Shown here: one piece after another, positions 54,638 to 62,243 of the stretch
How positions within the stretch are numbered: position 1 is the first letter of the stretch
Layout of the letters: each line of letters begins with the position of its first letter
Origin: Leptospira_B sp964571605
GTDB lineage: Bacteria; Spirochaetota; Leptospiria; Leptospirales; Leptospiraceae
Length of the DNA stretch: 64,000 bases
Assembly: GCA_964571605.1 (NCBI GenBank)
Contig: CAZNCS010000001.1
Span: forward strand, 1 to 64,000
Reading direction: 5' to 3'
Made by a program: the position numbers and the translations under genes
The notes under the pieces: generated by a model
What the model was told of the DNA's origin: nothing
The model's input: only the letters and a program-made list of their open reading frames with translations
Databases searched by the model: none

Positions 54638-55480
54638 CTATGTCCGAACTCGCGCAAGGATTGTGCCGTTTCGCTCATTTGCTGCAGTTTCTCTGCGCAA
54701 AACAGTGGGGGAATGACCGAATCTGTCCCTAAATCGAACTGCAAACCGAGAAGCGGATTCGTACCCTACTTCTTTTGCGATTTCTCCAATGGATAAATCC
54801 GTGGCTTGTAACAAGGATAAGGCGAAGGACATTCTTACATCGATCAAAAGTTCCGAGAAAGAAATTTGTTCTCCCGCTAATTTTCTCCGTAAAGTCGCTT
54901 CGCTCATTTCCAAATGGTCTGCGATATGCGCAGCCGACCAATCCTTTGCAGGAGAAGCGGTCAAAAGAGAACGAACTTTTTGTGCGGTTTTATGAGGGGA
55001 GGCGAGTTTGAATTTTTTTCCGAATTCTCCCAGCCAAAGTAGAGTTTCACCTACTCGATGTATGGCGACAGACTCCGGAATACTTTTGCTGGTTGTAATC
55101 GAATCGATTGCCGTTTGAAAAGTATCCGCAAATCCCGATTTCAATTCGGAAAGATGAAACGCAGTATCGACTGCGGAAAGATGTTCCTGCTGTGATGCCA
55201 AACTTTGGATTACACTCGGATAGAATGCGATCCATACTGCTTCAAAATCTTCTTTATTCGGACGGTTGACAACATCGAAGGATTGGCCCCCCGCAATTGC
55301 AACAGCTTCGCCTTCATGAATCACAAATTCCAAGTCGCCCCGTTTGAGAGTTTTTGTACCTTTTCTGACAAAGACCAGGGTGGGCAATTCGGAGACTACT
55401 CTCGCTAAGTAGAATTCTCGTTTCTGGATGACTTTTGCGGTTATGCCGACTCCGTCTTTTGTAACAATGGCTCGTTTCAT
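54638..55480 (-). CDS. AraC family transcriptional regulator
   Basis: A 280-residue regulator from the ATG at 55480, which has GGAAGG 4 nt upstream; a TTG five codons earlier is unlikely. The N-terminal cupin-like half has LVFVRKGTKTLKRGDLEFVI and IAGGQSFDVVNRP. The C-terminal AraC domain has AAHIADHLEMSEATLRRKLA and IGEIAKEVGYESASRFAVRF with FGHSPTVLRRE. It is followed by the PEBP gene (83 nt). Confidence 0.92.
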   Translation of the reverse strand: MKRAIVTKDGVGITAKVIQKREFYLARVVSELPTLVFVRKGTKTLKRGDLEFVIHEGEAVAIAGGQSFDVVNRPNKEDFEAVWIAFYPSVIQSLASQQEHLSAVDTAFHLSELKSGFADTFQTAIDSITTSKSIPESVAIHRVGETLLWLGEFGKKFKLASPHKTAQKVRSLLTASPAKDWSAAHIADHLEMSEATLRRKLAGEQISFSELLIDVRMSFALSLLQATDLSIGEIAKEVGYESASRFAVRFRDRFGHSPTVLRRETAANERNGTILARVRT

Positions 55481-56078
55481 AAAACCTTCCGGCAAGTATG
55501 GGGCTTAGACTCTAGCAGCCGGGGACTTTGGCAAGATTTTTGGTCTTCCTACAAACGGATATAAGGCCGTTTTAGCTCGAGAAGTTCGACCCAAATCGTA
55601 AATATAAACTCAAAAAAAATGACCAATATACTGGATAATTTCCTCGAGGAAAGATTTGGGATGCAAATTGTAAAATAGAAATCGCGGAATGGAATTTGCC
55701 TTCTCACGCATTTTGCGCGGACGATAGACGGTTTACCAAATTCGGAAAATTTTCTAAACGGGAACTACCTTACAGTTTACAAATCGGTCGTTTCATTTAT
55801 TGGAGGAATCGATTCACTCGCTTGGAATCGAATCAAAAAAGAATTTCTTTTATATGCTTGGAATCTAATACAATCCTGAATCGAGAGTTCGATTCTTGTT
55901 TCGAATCCGAGTACGTTTTAAACCGGATATTTGAATTGTGTAATATATTGGAAAACATGACAGTATATTGTGCATTCGGAATTCTTGAAGTAATACGTGT
56001 TTCGGTATAAACATTCGTCTTCCGAGGCGTAAAATTCGATACAAGATAGGTCGAACAAAAGTTTAAGGAGACTCGCTC
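55481..56078. other. Long intergenic region upstream of the encapsulin operon
   Basis: A 598-nt gap between the AraC gene (- strand) and the encapsulin gene (+ strand). No convincing gene is visible: one 104-codon frame at 55696 starts with TTG and has no protein-like pattern. It holds a perfect 14-bp palindrome (55639-55652), a GAATCGA-GAGT-TCGATTC inverted repeat (55878-55895) and another GAATCGATTC at 55806. It must contain the operon promoter. A strong AAGGAG lies before the encapsulin ATG. Confidence 0.5.
55639..55652. promoter_or_regulatory. Perfect 14-bp palindrome between the AraC and encapsulin genes
   Basis: TTTCCTCGAGGAAA, about 160 bp upstream of the AraC gene and 427 bp upstream of the encapsulin gene. 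It is a possible dimeric operator. Confidence 0.35.
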
Positions 56079-57020
56079 ATGGCTGATAACGGCCCAATAC
56101 AACATTCTCTCGGAGATAAATCCGCACGCCAACTTGCAAATACTACTAAAACTTCCGCACAATACGGACTCATAACACCTCGCTGGTTGGTGCGTTTATT
56201 GGATTGGAAACCATTGGAGTCCGGAACTCTCAGAGTGAACCGGGTAAAAGACAATACTAAGGTGGATGTTCTTTGCGGACAAAAGGACGAACAAGCTCTA
56301 CCGGAAACTTTCGTGGATTACGAAGAAAAACCGAGAGAATATACATTAAGTGCGATTTCTACCGTTCTTGACGTTCATACACGTGTTTCCGATCTGTTCA
56401 GCACTCCACATGACCAAATTCGCGAACAACTTCGTCTTACGATCGAAAGTGTAAAAGAACGCCAAGAAAACGAACTCATTAATAACGATGATTACGGACT
56501 TTTGAAAAACGTTCCCAAAGGACAAAGAATCCAAACTAGAAAAGGCGCTCCCACTCCGGATGATCTGGACGGGCTCATTTCTAAAGTTTGGAAAGAACCT
56601 TCTTTTTTCTTAGCTCATCCTCTTGCTGTTGCCGCTTTTGGTAGAGAATGTACTCGTAGAGGGGTTCCTCCGGCTACGGTCTCTTTATTCGGTGCTCAAT
56701 TTTTGACTTGGAGAGGTTTACCGATCATACCTACCGATAAACTTTTGGTGGGAGGAGAGTCGGATCCGAAAGATCTCGGTGGAAGTACAAATATTCTTCT
56801 TCTGAGAGTCGGAGAAAAAAAACAAGGTGTGGTAGGTCTCTACCAACCGGGATTACCGGGAGAGCAGACGCCTGGACTATCCGTTCGTTTTATGGGGATC
56901 AATCGTTCTGCGATCGGATCCTATCTTATCTCGTTGTACTGTTCCGCAGCCGTACTCACCGACGACGCAATCGGAGTATTGGAGAATGTGGACGTAGGCA
57001 ACTACTATGACTACAAGTGA
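56079..57020 (+). CDS. Family 2A encapsulin nanocompartment shell protein
   Basis: A 313-residue HK97-fold shell protein of the SrpI-like family 2A encapsulins. Recognisable segments are the N-terminal arm (LGDKSARQLANTTKTSAQYG, LITPRWLVRLLDWKPLESGT), TLSAISTVLDVHTRVSDLFS, the E-loop/P-domain region with QENELINNDDYGLL, FFLAHPLAVAAFGRECTRRG and FLTWRGLPIIPTDKLLVGG, and the terminal A-domain strand GLSVRFMGINRSAIGSYLIS. The cyclic-nucleotide-binding insert of family 2B is absent, so it is type 2A. It should self-assemble into an icosahedral shell around cargo. The downstream cysteine desulfurase, overlapping by 14 nt, is the standard cargo. A good AAGGAG precedes the start. Confidence 0.93.
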   Translation: MADNGPIQHSLGDKSARQLANTTKTSAQYGLITPRWLVRLLDWKPLESGTLRVNRVKDNTKVDVLCGQKDEQALPETFVDYEEKPREYTLSAISTVLDVHTRVSDLFSTPHDQIREQLRLTIESVKERQENELINNDDYGLLKNVPKGQRIQTRKGAPTPDDLDGLISKVWKEPSFFLAHPLAVAAFGRECTRRGVPPATVSLFGAQFLTWRGLPIIPTDKLLVGGESDPKDLGGSTNILLLRVGEKKQGVVGLYQPGLPGEQTPGLSVRFMGINRSAIGSYLISLYCSAAVLTDDAIGVLENVDVGNYYDYK

Positions 57021-58728
57021 TTCCTTTCCTATAAATCCGGGAGATTTTTCCGCTCCCGGTTTAGGTGGGGGACAGGCACCGATAGATCCGAGTCTGATCG
57101 CGGATTTGGCTAAAGAATTTTTCGGTTCTCTTCCCACCGGTTCGAGTGTGGATGAATTGGTTCTTTCGAATTCGCAGATATCTTCCAAACCGACGCAGCC
57201 TTTGGCTTCTTCTTCCGTGGAAAATTTTTCCAAGTCTTCCACTTCCGATTCGGGATGGAATGTATCCGGGACGGATTACCAAAGAGTTTCGGATGAATTT
57301 TTATCAGGTTCAAATTTGCCTTCTTATCCAGGGGGATTAACAGCTCCTGGATTTTCGAGTTTGGGAAAATCAGCATCTTCCTCTTTTTCTTTTTTAGAAG
57401 AAGGTAGAACATTTTTTCCAGAAACGAGCGGAGTTCAAATCACGGATCCTTTTAGTTTTAGTCCGAGTCTTGTTCCCTCCGTAGAACTTTCGTCCGGAAA
57501 TTTTGACCTGGGTTCCGTGCGTAGGGATTTCCCTATTTTGCAGGAAAAAGTAAACGGAAGAGATCTGGTTTGGTTGGATAATGCGGCCACTACCCATAAA
57601 CCCCAGGCAGTGATCGATCGCCTTTCTTATTTTTACCAACACGAAAATTCTAATATTCATAGGGGAGCTCATACTCTCGCCGCAAGAGCGACTGACGCAT
57701 ATGAAGCGGCTCGGGAGAAGGTGAAACAATTTTTAAACGCATCTTCCACCGAGGAAATCGTTTTCGTGAGAGGAGCCACTGAGGCGATCAATTTGGTCGC
57801 TCAGACTTGGGGTAGGAAGAATATAGGGAAAGACGATGAAATTCTAATCACCTGGTTGGAACATCACGCGAATATCGTACCTTGGCAAATGCTTTGTGCC
57901 GAAAAAGGAGCCAAATTGAAAGTGGTGCCGGTGGATGAAACCGGGCAGATCATTTTGAGCGAGTACGAAAGACTTTTAACTCCACGCACTCGATTGGTAT
58001 CTTTTACCCAAGTTTCGAATGCGCTCGGAACCGTGACACCTTTCCAAACTATGGTGGAACAAGCGCATAGAGCTGGTGCCAAGGTTCTGGTCGACGGAGC
58101 CCAGGCAGTTTCGCATATGCAAGTAGATGTACAATCCATCGATTGTGATTTTTACGTTTTTTCCGGGCATAAGGTATTCGCTCCCACCGGTATCGGAGTT
58201 CTTTTCGGCAAAAAGGAAGTGTTAGATACAATGCCTCCGTGGCAAGGCGGAGGAAACATGATAGAAGATGTAACCTTCGAAAAAACCGTTTACCAACAGG
58301 CTCCTTTTCGATTCGAAGCTGGTACCGGAAATATTGCGGACGCGGTGGGTTTGGGTGCGGCGATCGATTATCTGAATAAAATCGGAATGAATCGAATTGC
58401 AGAGTACGAACATTCCTTACTAGAATATGGGACCAAACAATTATCAAGAGTACCAGGACTTAGAATGATCGGAACCGCAAAAGAAAAAGCGGGAGTATTG
58501 TCCTTTGTTTTGGATGGATTCAAAACGGAAGAAGTGGGAAGGTATTTGGCTCAAGAAGGAATCGCAGTGCGTTCCGGACACCATTGCGCTCAACCAATTC
58601 TCCGACGTTTTGGATTGGAAAGTACGGTTCGTCCTTCTTTGGCTCTATACAATACTTGCGAGGATATAGACGCGCTTATTAACGCTCTTTTTGATTTGCA
58701 AGGAGGCAGAATTTCAGGTCCTCTTTGA
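57007..58728 (+). CDS. Encapsulin-cargo cysteine desulfurase, SufS-like, with N-terminal cargo-loading domain
   Basis: A 573-residue protein. Residues 1 to about 165 are a Ser/Pro/Gly-rich, low-complexity extension that is absent from ordinary SufS enzymes (about 405 residues). It holds short helix-like islands (LIADLAKEFFGSLP, DYQRVSDEFL) and a twofold motif PxxPGxxxAPG at residues 8-18 and 105-115. The rest is a full PLP enzyme: DNAATTHKPQ, HHANIVPWQ, DGAQAVSH, Schiff-base Lys K389 (SGHKVF) and catalytic Cys C527 (RSGHHCAQP). It removes sulfur from cysteine as persulfide. The extension is the expected cargo-loading domain that targets it into the shell. The 14-nt overlap with the shell gene implies coupled translation. 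Confidence 0.95.
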   Translation: MTTSDSFPINPGDFSAPGLGGGQAPIDPSLIADLAKEFFGSLPTGSSVDELVLSNSQISSKPTQPLASSSVENFSKSSTSDSGWNVSGTDYQRVSDEFLSGSNLPSYPGGLTAPGFSSLGKSASSSFSFLEEGRTFFPETSGVQITDPFSFSPSLVPSVELSSGNFDLGSVRRDFPILQEKVNGRDLVWLDNAATTHKPQAVIDRLSYFYQHENSNIHRGAHTLAARATDAYEAAREKVKQFLNASSTEEIVFVRGATEAINLVAQTWGRKNIGKDDEILITWLEHHANIVPWQMLCAEKGAKLKVVPVDETGQIILSEYERLLTPRTRLVSFTQVSNALGTVTPFQTMVEQAHRAGAKVLVDGAQAVSHMQVDVQSIDCDFYVFSGHKVFAPTGIGVLFGKKEVLDTMPPWQGGGNMIEDVTFEKTVYQQAPFRFEAGTGNIADAVGLGAAIDYLNKIGMNRIAEYEHSLLEYGTKQLSRVPGLRMIGTAKEKAGVLSFVLDGFKTEEVGRYLAQEGIAVRSGHHCAQPILRRFGLESTVRPSLALYNTCEDIDALINALFDLQGGRISGPL

Positions 58729-58734
58729 GTGTGA

Positions 58735-58772
58735 ATTTTGTATCCGGTTCTTTTCCGAGCCGGGTACAAAAT
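58735..58772. terminator. Bidirectional terminator between desulfurase and acetyltransferase genes
   Basis: ATTTTGTATCCGG and CCGGGTACAAAAT form a 13-bp stem (one G-T pair) with a 12-nt loop, 6 nt after the desulfurase stop and about 30 nt after the convergent acetyltransferase stop. Confidence 0.75.
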
Positions 58773-58800
58773 AAATTTACTAGTTTTAAAGTTTGAGATT

Positions 58801-59712
58801 TTAAATCGAAAAATCGATTACATTATCCAATTCTTTGGAATTACGCACCCGAACTTCGTTTTTCTGATAAACGACGGAATAAGGGGGAACACTTTGAGTC
58901 AGCCACGCGTTTCCTCCTATAATACTGTTTCTTCCGATCACTGTATCTCCGCCTAGGATGGTCGCTCCCGCATAGATGATTACATTCTCTTCGATTGTAG
59001 GATGGCGTTTTATGCTGGCTAAATTTTTACTTACGGACAAAGCACCTAGAGTCACACCCTGATAAATTTTTACGTTATCAGCGATAATAGAAGTCCCCCC
59101 AATTACGATTCCGGTTCCGTGATCCATAAAAAAGGATCTTCCGATTTTAGCAGCAGGATGAATATCGATCCCAGTTTTTTCATGAGCGTATTCGCTTAAC
59201 ATTCTTGGGAAAATAGGAACATACAAACTATGTAATACATGTGCGACTCTATGTACTGCGATTGCATAAAATCCAGAATATGCTAGAATCACTTCTTTTA
59301 CACTTTCCGCCGCAGGATCACCTTCGTAAGCAGCAATTGCGTCCTGCCAAATCGATTCGTACAAAAAAGGAAGTTGTTCTTGGAATTGAGTGAGAACTTC
59401 ATTTGTATTCAATTGGGAAGCCGAATCGGGACTACCGATTAAATACGGCTGTAATTTTTTCTTCGAATCCAAAAGAAATCGGGAAATACTATCTTCTACT
59501 TGCGTTTTGTCTCGGAATGTAAGGTCGGAAAAAAAACCTGCGAATAGGATATCGAATAAGTCCCGGATAAAATCACCGGCGACCTGTCTGCCTCCGTAAC
59601 GATGCGGGTCCTCATTCTGCTTTTCGTAAATGGATTCCAGAAATTGATCGTACTTCTCGGGTGAGGTTTGGTGTTTGGAGAGATTTCCGTTTGATTCGAA
59701 CGAATTTGCCAA
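58801..59712 (-). CDS. Serine O-acetyltransferase, EpsC type
   Basis: A 303-residue enzyme. An N-terminal helical domain (about 1-170, VAHVLHSLYVPIFPRMLSEY near its end) is followed by a left-handed parallel beta-helix of hexapeptide repeats (GIDIHPAAKIG, FFMDHGTGIVIGG, IYQGVTLGALSV, VIIYAGATILGG, SIIGGNAWL). The catalytic Asp/His pair is in MDHGTG. It makes O-acetylserine from serine and acetyl-CoA, the precursor for cysteine. The start is TTG at 59712; no in-frame ATG fits. It is convergent with the encapsulin operon and shares its terminator. Acetyltransferases of this type commonly accompany family 2A encapsulins, so it probably feeds cysteine to the shell-enclosed desulfurase. Confidence 0.93.
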   Translation of the reverse strand: MANSFESNGNLSKHQTSPEKYDQFLESIYEKQNEDPHRYGGRQVAGDFIRDLFDILFAGFFSDLTFRDKTQVEDSISRFLLDSKKKLQPYLIGSPDSASQLNTNEVLTQFQEQLPFLYESIWQDAIAAYEGDPAAESVKEVILAYSGFYAIAVHRVAHVLHSLYVPIFPRMLSEYAHEKTGIDIHPAAKIGRSFFMDHGTGIVIGGTSIIADNVKIYQGVTLGALSVSKNLASIKRHPTIEENVIIYAGATILGGDTVIGRNSIIGGNAWLTQSVPPYSVVYQKNEVRVRNSKELDNVIDFSI

Positions 59713-59752
59713 TGTCTGCTTTCTCTATGCGGCTAATAAAACGTAAGCCTGC

Positions 59753-59818
59753 CTATATAATTTCTGCTATATTATAATAAATCAAGATATATTTATAGTT
59801 ATAGCAGAAATTATATAG
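59753..59818. promoter_or_regulatory. Perfect 19-bp-arm inverted repeat upstream of the acetyltransferase gene
   Basis: CTATATAATTTCTGCTATA (59753-59771) and its exact reverse complement (59800-59818) flank a 28-nt AT-rich spacer. It begins 40 bp upstream of the acetyltransferase start and lies 221 bp before the FadL-type gene. It is too long for a single simple operator and has no U run. It could be a cruciform, a pair of operators, or a short MITE. Confidence 0.65.
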
Positions 59819-59820
59819 TA

Positions 59821-59988
59821 TAATAGATTAGACCTTCGTTTAATAGATCGAAAGCCTAGGACTTGGTACTGAAAATTTCCTGACTGGCTCTCACTTTTGT
59901 TCAATAAATACCTATCTCTGCCAACTGGATTGGCTGAATTCTGAATATTATATCCGTTTTAATAGATTAAATTGGTGTTATAGTAGAT
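59821..59988. repeat. Spaced TAATAGAT direct repeats upstream of the FadL-type gene
   Basis: TAATAGAT occurs at 59821, 59841 and 59960, with a variant TAGTAGAT at 59981. Within each pair the copies start 20-21 bp apart (two helical turns), all on the same strand. It is candidate tandem binding for an OmpR-like or similar regulator. The rest of the 327-nt gap (59713-60039) holds no gene. Confidence 0.4.
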
Positions 59989-60039
59989 GCTATTTTTACC
60001 CTCTCCTTACATTTTCATCACGCGAAATGGGAGGAATAG

Positions 60040-61515
60040 ATGCAGGTCAAAAGGGAAAATCAAATTTCAGGAAAGGGTATCATAACTAAAAAACGATCCG
60101 GATATTATAATATTTTAAAAAAGAATGCAGTTATTCTAATATTATTTTTAGTTCTGGGATGGTCCAACAGTGAATTGAATGCGATAGACGGTCTTTACTT
60201 CAACGCGATCAACGCCAGATACTCAGGCCTCGCCGGAGGAGGTTACGGTTTAGGCGGTTCACCCGTGGACGTCGCTTTAAACCCAGCGAACCTTTCTTTG
60301 ACCAAGGGAAAAAAATTGGAATTCGGGTTGGGGGCATCTTTGATCCAAAACCGTTACAGAGACCGTTTTGAAGATTCGAATCCGAATTTAACGTATCAAA
60401 ACGATAAGACCACAAATGTTCTCGGTCCAGGACCTTATATCGCTTTAAAACTTCCGGTTACGGATAATGTGGATTATGGAATTGCGTTTTATGTTTCTGG
60501 AGGAGCCTCAGGAGGTGTGGATAAGATTACTCGTAATACTCCCACCGGACAATCTTTGAACCAATGGGCCGGCACAAATATTCCAGGCGCGATCGGAAAT
60601 TCAAATCAGATCAAAGAATCCAATTCGAATACGTTTGCGGTTTTCAAATTGGTTAATGGAGTTTCCGTAAAATTCGGCAATCTATCTTTGGGAGCGAGTG
60701 TGGAAGCCGCTTACGGTACTCAGAAATTAAATCAAAAATATTACGATGTCACTGGAACGTTTGAAATTCCAGGCCAAGGATATTATTACGAAAGTAGCAA
60801 AAACGCTTTTGCTATCGGCGGAATTTTAGGTGCCAATTATACTTTCTCGGATTGGTTTAGAGTCGGTTACGCGTACCAAAGTCATGTGGGAGTTCCTTTG
60901 AACGGTGGATACAGCATAGGGACTAACGATCCGAATTATTATCGAAAAACGGGAGTGTCCTATACATTCGATTTACCTGAAAAACACCAACTCGGTTTCG
61001 CCATCGGTCCGGAAAATCTAAAATTTGCTCTCGATCTAGTATATACGAATTACGGATCTTATCTGCGAAAAGCCAATCAGACTCTGGAAGATCCATGGTT
61101 ACCAACTCCGTTGGGTAAAACTGGATCCGCTGACGCTCATTTAAATTTTAGAGATCAATGGGCTGCCATACTCGGAGTAGAATATAAGGCGAGCCAATCT
61201 TGGATTCTTCGAGCAGGATACGCGTACAATTCTCCTATGGTAAAAAGTAACGCTTTGGGGGGAACTACGGGAGGATTTTTCTCTCTTACGGACTTAGTAT
61301 CCGCAGGTGTGAGTTATGTATTCGATAAATGGAGTTTAGATTTGGCTCTTAGTTATAATATTCCGCGCAAAACGGTGGAAGGCGGAAAAGGAACGGATTG
61401 GGATCTTTCTCATGCGGTAGGAAATATAGGTAACGCGAATCTAACCGGGTATTCCTATAATTCCCAAGCGAGAATTCCATCTTTCAATATCGGAGCGACT
61501 CGATCCTTTGAATAA
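60040..61515 (+). CDS. OmpP1/FadL/TodX-type outer-membrane transport protein
   Basis: A 491-residue exported beta-barrel. The signal peptide is extended and lies at about 28-49 (AVILILFLVLGWSNSELNA), preceded by a basic stretch. The mature N terminus has YFNAINARYSGLAGGGYGLG with SPVDVALNPANLSLTKGKK, matching the FadL N-terminal hatch and its NPA motif. Many amphipathic strands follow, including YALGVEYKASQSWILRAGYA-like and SAGVSYVFDKWSLDLALSYN patterns. It would admit hydrophobic compounds such as fatty acids. The ATG at 60040 is preceded by GGGAGG. It is divergent from the acetyltransferase gene. Confidence 0.9.
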   Translation: MQVKRENQISGKGIITKKRSGYYNILKKNAVILILFLVLGWSNSELNAIDGLYFNAINARYSGLAGGGYGLGGSPVDVALNPANLSLTKGKKLEFGLGASLIQNRYRDRFEDSNPNLTYQNDKTTNVLGPGPYIALKLPVTDNVDYGIAFYVSGGASGGVDKITRNTPTGQSLNQWAGTNIPGAIGNSNQIKESNSNTFAVFKLVNGVSVKFGNLSLGASVEAAYGTQKLNQKYYDVTGTFEIPGQGYYYESSKNAFAIGGILGANYTFSDWFRVGYAYQSHVGVPLNGGYSIGTNDPNYYRKTGVSYTFDLPEKHQLGFAIGPENLKFALDLVYTNYGSYLRKANQTLEDPWLPTPLGKTGSADAHLNFRDQWAAILGVEYKASQSWILRAGYAYNSPMVKSNALGGTTGGFFSLTDLVSAGVSYVFDKWSLDLALSYNIPRKTVEGGKGTDWDLSHAVGNIGNANLTGYSYNSQARIPSFNIGATRSFE

Positions 61516-61530
61516 TATTTGAAAGATAAA

Positions 61531-61556
61531 AAAGCCGGAAGATTTTTTCCGGCTTT
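61531..61556. terminator. Bidirectional intrinsic terminator
   Basis: AAAGCCGGAA and TTCCGGCTTT form a 10-bp stem 15 nt after the FadL-type stop. On the - strand it is followed by TTTTTT-like sequence, so it can also end the convergent small gene. Confidence 0.75.
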
Positions 61557-61666
61557 CATCACAATGGGCATCCCAGCCCTCTTTTTATTTAGAATGATCT
61601 ATTCGAAACTCGCCGCTTATTTTTAAACGGAAGTACTTTTGATTCTTTTTAGAATCCTAGTCGGAT

Positions 61667-62026
61667 TTAGTAAACCAAAGTCCTAAGCTGTTGGAATACC
61701 GATCCTGCGTGGGCTCTCAGATACATCGCATACGCGCTAGAAAGCAAACTCAATACAAGAGGAAGCATTCTGAAAAACTTTGTCTTTGCGAATGAAAATA
61801 GGATAAACGCCGGGAAGACGCCTACGATCGGTATGATCGATCCTATTAACAGGAAAAGATAAAACGCCCAGAAAGAGGCGATTTGATCCTCTTTAACGGG
61901 AGCTTTTGTTTTGTTTTTCATCGGCTTATGCGGTTCCGATCTTGCATAGGTATGCGGATAATGTTCCACAGGCCTCGTTTGCGATCTTGCAGGATACTTT
62001 GGATCTGCTTTAAACGTTTTTTCCAT
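61667..62026 (-). CDS. Small hypothetical membrane protein
   Basis: A 119-residue protein that I do not recognise. A basic, hydrophilic N-terminal 48 residues (MEKTFKADPKYPARSQTR start, KNKTKAPVKED) is followed by two or three membrane helices (about 50-85 and 87-103). There is no enzyme motif. A 19-bp palindrome lies about 170 bp upstream of its start. Its coding character is plausible because frame length, composition and a downstream terminator all fit. Confidence 0.65.
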   Translation of the reverse strand: MEKTFKADPKYPARSQTRPVEHYPHTYARSEPHKPMKNKTKAPVKEDQIASFWAFYLFLLIGSIIPIVGVFPAFILFSFAKTKFFRMLPLVLSLLSSAYAMYLRAHAGSVFQQLRTLVY

Positions 62027-62194
62027 ACCTATAGCTTAGAATTTTTTCAAAGCAATAGCAATCACCAAACCGGGTTTTGGCGAAAAATAAGAATTTTTGA
62101 ATGTATCTAATACTAGAAAATCGCCCTAATTTAAAGAGATCGATCGAAAACGGGCTTTTTAAAGAAAGAGAAGCTTAAGATCATTCATTAAGGT

Positions 62195-62213
62195 CGATTT
62201 TCATGGAAAATCG
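62195..62213. promoter_or_regulatory. Perfect 19-bp palindrome
   Basis: CGATTTTC-ATG-GAAAATCG lies between the stop of the right-edge kinase (62244) and the start of the small membrane gene (62026), both on the - strand. It could be an operator or a hairpin. Confidence 0.4.
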
Positions 62214-62243
62214 TAACATATCGTTTTTTAGAGGGATTTTCGT

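Noticed and set aside
55806..55895. Cluster of GAATCGA motifs before the encapsulin operon
   Set aside because: GAATC/GATTC words are frequent all over this sequence, so the cluster may be chance; kept only as a note in the region entry.
55696..56010. 104-codon open frame in the gap before the encapsulin gene
   Set aside because: It starts with TTG, has no ribosome-binding site and no protein-like pattern, and overlaps inverted repeats; probably non-coding.
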